Positions 57,837 through 64,000 of a stretch of 64,000 nt of DNA are shown in pieces. Location: NCBI RefSeq assembly GCF_023715785.1, contig NZ_JAMBOX010000004.1, forward strand, positions 1-64,000, written 5' to 3'. The stretch's first letter is position 1; the number at the start of each line of letters is the position of its first letter. The notes beneath the pieces were generated by a model that was not told the DNA's origin, made no database searches, and saw nothing but the letters and a program-made list of their open reading frames with translations. The translations under genes and the position numbers were made by a program. This stretch comes from Neobacillus niacini (GTDB taxonomy: Bacteria; Bacillota; Bacilli; Bacillales; Cytobacillaceae).

Positions 57837-60800
57837 TTATAATCCACACTTTAATTGGGCTCCACAGTTTGTACATGTGTTGCAGCCGCCCATTTCTTCT
57901 ACTTTACCTTTGCGGCATACCGGGCAAGTGTTGCCAACTTCCGATCCGATTGTTACATCGGTAGATCGAAGATCGGTAATGGTCTCAACTAATACTACAT
58001 GTTGCTTTTCTTCCTTATCATCAAAAATTGATAACTGTTCGCTTGTGTTTTCTTCAGCTTTTAATGTTAAAACCTGAGAATCACGTGAACCGTCCACGTA
58101 GACAGTGCCGCCTTTTGCACCGCCACGGTACAGACGCTCGTATACTTTTTCAACCTGCTCTACGCTGTAGCCTTTTGGCGCGTTTACAGTTTTACTGATG
58201 GAACTGTCAATCCAGCGTTGGATGACACATTGGACATCAGCGTGTGCCTCAGGAGCCAACTCCATTGCTGTTACGAACCAATTTGGCAGGTTATTTGGAT
58301 CCGCTTCAGGATTATGATCTAAATACTCTTGAACGATGTCAGCTTTTACCTCGATAAATTTACCAAGACGTCCGCTACGGAAATATGAGAATGAGAAATA
58401 AGGTTCTAATCCGGTACTAACTCCAACCATGGTACCAGTGGACCCCGTGGGAGCAACAGTCAGCAAATGAGAATTTCTAATTCCACTTTCTAAAATCGAT
58501 TCGCGGATATCCTCCGGCATTTTTTTCATAAATCCGGTATTAATGAACGCTTCGCGTACTCGGTCAGTTTCCTCTTTTGTATCAGCAGTTAAAAATGGGA
58601 AGCTTCCCTTTTCCTTTGCCAATTCAATGGATTCTCTGTAGGCAGTAGTTGCAATCGTTTCGAATACTTTGTCTACAAGTTTATTTCCTTCCGGTGAACC
58701 GTACTCTGTCTCACAGTAGATGAGGAGATCATGCAAGCCCATTACGCCAAGACCGACACGGCGTTCACCAAGAGCTTGCTTTTTGTTTTCTTCCAAGAAG
58801 TATGGTGTAGCGTTAATGACGTTATCCTGCATGCGGACGCCTACTGCTACTGTATTTTTCAACTTTTCAAAGTCTACTGTTTTAGTTTCCTTATTGGCCA
58901 TTTCTGCGAGGTTAACCGCAGCAAGGTTACATACAGAATATGGTGCGAGTGGTTGCTCCATTTACTCGCGCTCTTATTTCTAAGAGGATTGGACTATCGC
59001 TTACAGTACCGAAATACTGGCTCAACCGCTTTAGTCTCTCACCGTCCTAAAGGAGTTATCTCCACCTCATTTAGAGTGGTTCGGCCCTGTTGCCCTCAGC
59101 TCTACCTGGTAGGGTTCCAAGTCAATTAGGTCGAGTTTTTAACGTGAGGCAAGCAGTTTACCACACGGATTCGTTGCTACTACCTGTTGACCATATGCTT
59201 TCGCATTTGTCATGTCATTGGCATTGTCGATAAAGAATATGCCCGGTTCTGCAGAATAGGTCGCACAAATGTTGACTAAGTTCCAAAGTTCCTTTGCCTT
59301 AATCTTTTTATAGACGCGGACTTTGTGGCCCATTCTTTCCCACTCACGAACATCTCCTACTTGATGCCACTGCTCATTGTAAATTCTCATTTCCTCTTCG
59401 TCGTAGCTTTCAACATAAGGGAAACGCAGTTCATATTCACTGTCGTTTTCGACTGCTTCCATAAATTCTTTCGTCAAGCAAACTGAGATATTTGCACCTG
59501 TTAAGAATTCTGGATTATGAACCGTATACGTACCGCCTGTCGCCAGTTTTTCCTCAGCATCCGCGATAATCGCCTCACTGAAGCCGCCGTAACCAGGCAT
59601 ATTTTTATAATTAACGATTCCCTGATACATTGCCTCCTCTGTTACAGTAAGAGGTGTAAATTTCAGCTTTTCTTTAGCAAGCTTTTTAATTGTTTCATCG
59701 GTTGTATGTTCAATTAAGAATCTTAAAATTCTCGGATTTTGCATCTTGGAGATAATAAATTCAATAATGTCAGGATGCCACGTATTTACCGTCCTTTTCA
59801 GGATATTTCCTGCCAGAGGCAGCGGACTAGACTATATCATCACCCTCAGCATAATCTGTTAGGGGCCGGGCGCTTGTGAAAGTTTATTGTTGGGACTCAC
59901 TTTCTAGTCGTTGAACCTTCGCCATAACCTTTGCCCTATGACGCTTGGCTGCAGATTGTCCAATACTTGCAATTTTTAAAGCATTCACGCTCACCGTTTC
60001 CAGTCACGTTGTAGCTTGCAAGTCTCTAAGGATTTTCCTGCAATTCACCCGATTTTCTAGTCGTTCATTTTCTGAACGACGCGGACTAGTGCATCTGTTT
60101 AATCCGCCTGCATTATCATTTGTGCTCCACGCTTTTTTGTTACACTCAAAAAATTTGAGTGGCTAGGTCATTTCTGCCTAGCTCTCATGCTTTCACATGA
60201 GATCAGAACTATATCATCAAGGAAGAAAAGATTTCATATTTTCGGGTTAATTTTATATCCCCATGCTTATAAATTTCTATAAAAATCAAACGGAGTTCTT
60301 TAATGCTACTCAAATATAAATCTGCACAACCCTGTTTTAAAGTAATTGCATTAACGTTTTGTGCAAACCCTTTTGATTTAAAGAAAGTTAGTATTGAACT
60401 TAGCATTTCGAAATTGCCGGTAAAACCCATCCTTGCTTTCAAATAGCCATATCTCTCGTAAACCCTAATATGGCCATCAGCATCGAAAAATCCTCTTAGG
60501 AAGGCCCAGGTTAGATTTCATCATTAAATGAAATTAATCTTTCCTTTCCAGTTTTTCGAGGGCCAATACCAAGCTTAATTAAATCGTCACACATCTTAGT
60601 GGATTTTATTGCTAAGGAATATTTATTCTGCTCATTTTCCTTACTCTTCCTTCTAAATTTAACCACATTTTTCATGTTAAATTCTTCGGCTATATCATAA
60701 ATAAGTTGTTTGTCTTCCTCAGCTAATGATAAAACTAACCTTTTCGATTTGCTGCGATCAACGATTGTTCCGTCTCCTGTAATATAACCTAATATATAGG

Positions 60801-62090
60801 CCTTATTGGGAGTATCAATATCGGAAAAGAAGTTTTCATCATATTTATAAATTTTGGTTTTTAGTTTGCCTGCTTCACCAGGTTTTCTTGGTTTTATAAA
60901 GTGAAGCTCATCATTCCACCGTTTAAGTGTGCCACGACTAATTTTCAGCATGTTAGCAATTTCTACTTGGCTCAAGCCAATATCATGAAGATATATAATT
61001 TTTTCAATTAGTTCTTCCTTGTCTCGTGCCCCATAAGGACGTCTCCGTACAGTATGGTTTACTCCTCCCATTTCTCCCATAAATGTCACACCTTTTTAAT
61101 GTGTTTTTGTGGTAAGAATTAGGGAGTTTCAATAGTCGTTGAACGTTCATCTCCGTTTCCAGAGACGCTTCGCTGCTGATTGCCCAATTCTTATCATTTT
61201 TAAACCTTCACGCCCACCGTTGCCAGTCACGTTGTGGTTGATAAGACTCTAAGGGTGTTCCAGCAATTCACGAGATTTTAATCCCGCCGTTTGGAGCTGG
61301 GTTAACGGGATCCACCTTGCTCCACAAGATGAGTCAACTTCGCAATATCATCCAACCACGATACCGAACCGGATGATTTGCCGTTTACACCTCTCGCCAG
61401 GGTGTTTCGCGGTCTTAAGGTTGATCCGTTGGTGCCGACACCGCCGCCGCGGCTCATGATTTCCATGACCTGTTTGCGATGGTCAGAGATTCCTTCACGT
61501 GAGTCCGGAACGAATGGCATCACGTAACAATTAAAGTAAGTCACTTCGGTGCCAGATCCTGCTCCGTAAAGAACGCGACCCGCAGGAACGAAGTTGAGAT
61601 TAACCAATTCTTGATAAAACTTCTCGGTCCACTCAATCTGCTTCTCTTCCGTTTCCTCAACAGTTGCTATTCCGGTAGCCACCCGCTTGGCAATTTGCTC
61701 GTAAAACAGTTCAAGCGGCTTTTCAATGACATCCAGCGAGCTCCAAATAATGCCTGTTTGTGCTGCATCACCATCGAGGACGCCTCTAAATTCCTCTTCT
61801 ACCAAAACCTTGGCTTTCTTTTTCTCCCAATCTATTTCTTGGATGTACCCTAAGCCTCGTGCCGGGAATTTTGGGTCTTCCTTAATCGTCAGAACAACAA
61901 AGTCTCCGTTTGTGAGGGTAATCTTTTCGGTGTCTTTAAAGGTGTAGCGATCCAGCATAACCAATCGCGAAACACCCTTATGAGTTATCTTCATATCTGG
62001 AGTAACCGGGTGTACCTGTGGAAATAGGCGGATATCCTCGTTCAATCTTTCAAAATCAATATTTAATTTTTGTCTAAAAACAACAGACAT
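57837..62090 (-). CDS. nrdJ: B12-dependent (class II) ribonucleotide reductase, split by three group I introns
   Basis: Adenosylcobalamin-dependent reductase making deoxyribonucleotides. The coding sequence is in four exons: 62090-61305 (262 codons), 60131-60102 (10), 59780-59160 (207) and 58958-57837 (373 plus stop), joined in frame to 852 aa, normal for the family. Conserved parts in order: TYFNCYVMPFVPDS (redox Cys), GGSR-RGAQMIMQAD-WHPDI across exons 1-3, the catalytic NPCG-EQPLAPYS across exons 3-4, APTGSTGTMVGVSTGLEP, and a C-terminal Cys-rich tail (CPVC, CNTCTNCGAQLKCG). Each exon ends in T and each intron in G, at codon boundaries. In-frame stops occur at or soon after each intron start, so expression needs splicing. 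ATG follows AAGGAG. Two NrdR boxes lie upstream. Confidence 0.93.
58959..59159 (-). ncRNA. Group I intron C in nrdJ (201 nt, no ORF)
   Basis: It lies between NPCG and EQPL. The 5' exon end UGUGGU pairs with intron GCCUCACG (P1, U-G at the splice site, one mismatch). Core elements R (GAGAGACTAAAG) and S (AAGCGATAGTCC) can form P7. The last base is G. At 201 nt it is close to the minimum for a group I intron and carries no protein gene. Confidence 0.88.
59781..60101 (-). ncRNA. Group I intron B in nrdJ (321 nt, no ORF)
   Basis: It lies between QAD and WHPD. Exon GCGGAU pairs with intron GUCCGC (P1 with U-G). The core is canonical: P-like GAATTGCAGGAAAATCC, Q-like AATCTGCAGCCAAGCG, R GTTCAACGACTAGA exactly, S GATATAGTCT. 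It ends in G before TGGCATCCT. The 5' half closely resembles intron A. Confidence 0.92.
60102..60131 (-). other. nrdJ micro-exon of 30 nt (10 codons)
   Basis: The 10 codons RGAQMIMQAD restore the conserved block GGSR-RGAQMIMQAD-WHPDI when joined to exons 1 and 3. It is bounded by intron A (ending in G) and intron B (starting with TAA). Without it the protein would lose a conserved stretch, which shows that these are two introns, not one. Confidence 0.92.
60132..61304 (-). ncRNA. Group I intron A in nrdJ (1173 nt) carrying a homing endonuclease gene
   Basis: It starts TAACCC directly after GGSR and ends in G before the micro-exon. Exon AUCCCGU pairs with intron GCGGGAU (7-bp P1, U-G at the splice site). 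R is GTTCAACGACTATT and S is ATGATATAGTTC. The endonuclease gene lies between R and S, that is in the P8 region. The S element includes that gene's stop codon. Confidence 0.93.
60209..61089 (-). pseudogene. LAGLIDADG homing endonuclease, frameshifted
   Basis: Frame one (61089-60511, 192 codons) has an HTH segment (GLSQVEIANMLKISRGTLKRW) and the first LAGLIDADG helix, AYILGYITGDGTI. It then stops at TAA. A second frame, offset by one base, resumes just upstream of that stop and contains the second helix WAFLRGFFDADGHI and the rest to 60209 (FSSLMI). Together they form a normal two-motif enzyme. The break near 60510-60530 disables it unless ribosomes shift frame or the base is a sequencing error. 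The intact enzyme would cut intronless nrdJ to spread intron A. Confidence 0.87.
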
Positions 62091-62196
62091 GGAAACAACT
62101 CCTTCAAAAAAATCTTTATCTCTATGCCAGAATCTAGTTGGAAGCTAGTCCTAGGTGACTTGATATACTAAAGGTATCATAGAGGAGGATAAGAAA

Positions 62197-62242
62197 TCAA
62201 TATATAGTGTTCGATATTTTTTTCACACTACTATATATTGTA
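62197..62242. promoter_or_regulatory. Two NrdR boxes upstream of nrdJ
   Basis: GAACACTATATATTGA (minus strand, 62197-62212) and ACTACTATATATTGTA (plus strand, 62227-62242) match the NrdR consensus acaCwAtATaTwgtgt. Their centres are 30 bp apart, about three helical turns, the usual spacing. They predict repression of nrdJ by the ATP/dATP-sensing NrdR. The rest of the 318-nt gap shows no gene. Confidence 0.85.
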
Positions 62243-62385
62243 TGTCACGCAAATAACATTCATTTTGTCAAACATAAAAAAAACTAGATTTTAAAGAAAA
62301 TAAAAGCTATACGCTAATTTTCTATAAAAAACGAGAAATTTTAACAAATTTTGCGGTTTGCATTCGTAAAAATTTCCAAATTAAA

Positions 62386-62402
62386 AAGCGGCCCAGCCGC
62401 TT
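62386..62402 (-). terminator. Terminator after lipM
   Basis: AAGCGGC and GCCGCTT form a 7-bp stem with a 3-nt loop, followed by TTTAATTT on the minus strand, 7 nt after the lipM stop. Confidence 0.8.
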
Positions 62403-62408
62403 CCCAAT

Positions 62409-63245
62409 TTAACGTTTAAAATTCCATTCATCATTTTCATAACGCTGTTTTGCAAGGTTCTCGACATAAGCCAACTCTTCCTCAGATAATTGGTATGGCT
62501 CTAGGTCAATATTTAGCCCCTCGGCAAAGCCTTTATAGAAAGCCTCTTTCGCTTCCTCAAGGGTAATTTTCCTCGGACTGATGGCATTAATCGCCACCGC
62601 CTTATCCTTGAATGCCTTCTTCATCCGTTCCTTGACCCGCTCGTTTGGATACTTGAATAAGCTGAATAGCTTATCTTCTTCCAAGTCCAAAAGAATCGAG
62701 CCATGCTGCAGAATGACCCCCTTCTGCCGCGTTTGCGCACTGCCTGCCACTTTCCTGCCTTCAACGACCAACTCATACCAGCTTGGGGCATCAAAACAGA
62801 CCGCTGAGCGAGGGTTTTTCAAGGCATCACGTTCTTCGTTTGTCTTGGGTACTGCAAAGTAAGCATCAAGCCCCAAATGGTGAAATCCTTTTAATATTCC
62901 TTCCGAAATCACCCGATACGCCTCAGTCACAGATTTCGGCATTTCGGGATGTTCTTCCGAAACGATTACACTGTACGTAAGCTCATGTTCATGGAGGACA
63001 CCTCTGCCGCCAGTCGGCCTCCTGACAAACCCCAGTCCGTGGGCCTTAACTGCGTCCATATCAATTTCTTTTTCTACCTTTTGAAAATACCCGACCGATA
63101 ACGTTGGCGGATTCCAGCCATAGAATCGGATTACGGGCGGGATTTTCCCTTCGCTATGCCAATCAAGCAATGCTTCATCAAGCGCCATGTTAAATGATGG
63201 TGAACTGTTGCCCGAATCAATAAAACGCCATGTTTCCTTTTCCAT
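62409..63245 (-). CDS. lipM: Octanoyltransferase LipM
   Basis: A 278-residue LplA/LipM-fold enzyme that moves octanoyl from acyl carrier protein to GcvH in lipoate synthesis. Conserved parts are [19 protein letters not shown], the acceptor-Cys region [19 protein letters not shown] and [21 protein letters not shown] with the catalytic Lys. Length and position beside yqhL match B. subtilis YqhM. It would supply the lipoyl groups needed by BkdB and other E2 proteins. Confidence 0.94.
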   Translation of the reverse strand: MEKETWRFIDSGNSSPSFNMALDEALLDWHSEGKIPPVIRFYGWNPPTLSVGYFQKVEKEIDMDAVKAHGLGFVRRPTGGRGVLHEHELTYSVIVSEEHPEMPKSVTEAYRVISEGILKGFHHLGLDAYFAVPKTNEERDALKNPRSAVCFDAPSWYELVVEGRKVAGSAQTRQKGVILQHGSILLDLEEDKLFSLFKYPNERVKERMKKAFKDKAVAINAISPRKITLEEAKEAFYKGFAEGLNIDLEPYQLSEEELAYVENLAKQRYENDEWNFKR

Positions 63246-63428
63246 CCCAAAAACCTCTTTAAATAAAATTTATACCTTGTTAAGTCTAACAAAACAAAAG
63301 GCGATTTCAAAATAAGATGATTCTGGCATAATTTTTTAACAAGTTTTTTGCGAGTTCAGCTTTATCTTTAGGTAAATGACTTATATAATAAATACTAGTG
63401 CAACGAAGTTTGAAAGGAGAAAAAGAAG

Positions 63429-63812
63429 TTGGATTCACTTTATGTATTGTTAATCATTATTGGAGCGGTACTAATCTACTCCCTTGGTACCTACTTCTAT
63501 CAAAAGAAAATTGTAAAAACAGTAACAGAAGAGGAGTTCCGTGCCGGATACCGCAAGGCACAGCTTATAGATGTTCGTGAACCAAACGAGTTTGAGGCTG
63601 GGCATATTTTAGGCGCCCGCAACATCCCGATGTCCCAAATCAGAATGCGAATGAAGGAAATTCGCCCTGATCTGCCAGTTTATTTGTATTGCCAAAGCGG
63701 GATGCGCTCAGCACGTGCCGCACAGTTCTTATATCGCAAAGGCTATAAAAATTTAACCCAGCTTCAAGGGGGGTTTAAAAAGTGGACAGGCAAAGTTAAA
63801 ACAAAAAAATAA
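63429..63812 (+). CDS. yqhL: Membrane-anchored rhodanese-like protein YqhL
   Basis: A 127-residue protein starting with TTG behind GAAAGGAG. One N-terminal membrane helix (YVLLIIIGAVLIYSLGTYFY) is followed by a single rhodanese domain with LIDVREPNEFEAGHI, the active-site loop YCQSGMRSA (catalytic Cys) and LQGGFKKWTG. Likely a sulfurtransferase; substrate unknown. Divergent from lipM, as in B. subtilis. Confidence 0.92.
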   Translation: MDSLYVLLIIIGAVLIYSLGTYFYQKKIVKTVTEEEFRAGYRKAQLIDVREPNEFEAGHILGARNIPMSQIRMRMKEIRPDLPVYLYCQSGMRSARAAQFLYRKGYKNLTQLQGGFKKWTGKVKTKK

Positions 63813-63820
63813 AAGAAGAT

Positions 63821-63853
63821 AACAGGTTCTGGAGCCCCCGGAACCTGTTTTAA
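63821..63853 (+). terminator. Terminator after yqhL
   Basis: AACAGGTTC and GAACCTGTT form a stem with a GC-rich loop followed by TTAATT, 8 nt beyond the yqhL stop. Confidence 0.8.
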
Positions 63854-63895
63854 TTATCTCAGACTTGTTAATTGTTCAGATCCTTTGGAAATTGT

Positions 63896-64000
63896 CTACA
63901 TAACCACATTCCCGGCAGGAACGGTGATCCTTCTACGTGACCACTTATTCCGTCATTCTCCTTTTCGGGCACGTAACCCCCTCATACGTGACCTTTTTTC
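63896..64000. repeat. Possible degenerate repeats at the right edge
   Basis: TACGTGACC occurs at 63934 and 63985, with CACGTAACC between them and CATAACCAC before them. Spacing of the two exact copies is 51 nt. The stretch has no gene and runs off the window, so the repeat structure cannot be confirmed. Confidence 0.3.

Noticed and set aside
57837..62090. nrdJ interruptions as inteins
   Set aside because: Each insertion has in-frame stops at or near its start, lacks Cys/Ser at the N-terminal junction and His-Asn at the C-terminal one, and has group I P1 and R/S elements. They are RNA introns.
58961..62090. Three separate truncated ribonucleotide reductase genes or a decayed pseudogene
   Set aside because: Exons join in frame at P1-supported sites with no missing conserved residues, including the 10-codon micro-exon. 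Decay would not leave such exact junctions.
62091..62408. Cobalamin riboswitch before nrdJ
   Set aside because: The leader has NrdR boxes but no recognisable B12 box or long structured element.

Overview
The window is chromosomal DNA from a member of the Bacillaceae, most likely a soil-type Bacillus or Neobacillus relative. The evidence is the endospore genes (spo0A, spoIVB, the eight-gene spoIIIA operon), the Bacillus-type bkd operon with a sigma-54 activator, and gene content that follows the B. subtilis yqh-yqi region. The genus call is inference from content and gene order, not from a marker gene. No rRNA, tRNA or CRISPR array was seen.

Layout. 1-74: start of an IS110-family transposase cut by the window edge. 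0.3-5.5 kb: methylmalonyl-CoA mutase (mutA, mutB) and its GTPase chaperone. 5.7-6.7 kb: a PadR regulator with a DUF1129-like membrane protein. 6.7-7.2 kb: tandem repeats. 7.2-17.6 kb: the branched-chain keto acid operon (ptb-bcd-buk-lpdV-bkdAA-bkdAB-bkdB) behind a consensus -24/-12 promoter, with BkdR upstream. 17.8-38.4 kb: yqzF, yqiK, a yycC-like small gene, spo0A, spoIVB, recN, ahrC, yqxC, dxs, ispA, xseB, xseA, folD, nusB, yqhY, accC, accB and spoIIIAH-AA. 38.6-48.6 kb: an accessory block holding a System I cytochrome c maturation cluster (ccmE-F-H-I-like-X-A-B-C-D-G), a diheme cytochrome c, a PCYCGC lipoprotein and a small metal-binding protein. 48.9-53.6 kb: yqhO-yqhP-yqhQ-yqhR-yqhT-efp, inverted as a block compared with B. 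subtilis as I remember it. 53.7-57.5 kb: a decayed two-component system, copA-copZ and a frameshifted small secreted protein gene. 57.6-62.1 kb: repeats and a B12-dependent ribonucleotide reductase gene (nrdJ). 62.4-63.8 kb: lipM and yqhL.

The two strongest novelties are these. (1) The PCYCGC lipoprotein gene at 47779-48234 has an in-frame TGA where Cys-containing relatives have the first Cys of a CxxC pair. Coding similarity continues to a stop 3 nt before the next gene, and a stem-loop fitting bacterial SECIS rules starts 14 nt after the TGA with its loop 21 nt after it. It is therefore a candidate selenoprotein (UxxC) in a cytochrome c/thiol-redox locus. (2) nrdJ is split by three group I introns into four exons, one of only 30 nt (10 codons). 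Joining them at the P1-supported splice sites gives an uninterrupted 852-codon reading frame. The first intron carries a frameshifted LAGLIDADG endonuclease gene.

How the genes work together: the bkd operon turns branched-chain 2-oxo acids into acyl-CoAs, and the mut operon can take the propionyl/methylmalonyl-CoA branch into the TCA cycle. MutAB and NrdJ both need adenosylcobalamin. The ccm cluster would attach heme to exported cytochromes such as the diheme protein encoded beside it; its CcmE has a CxxxY heme site, as in the variant System I known from archaea and some bacteria. The central block is the conserved Bacillus housekeeping and sporulation neighbourhood.
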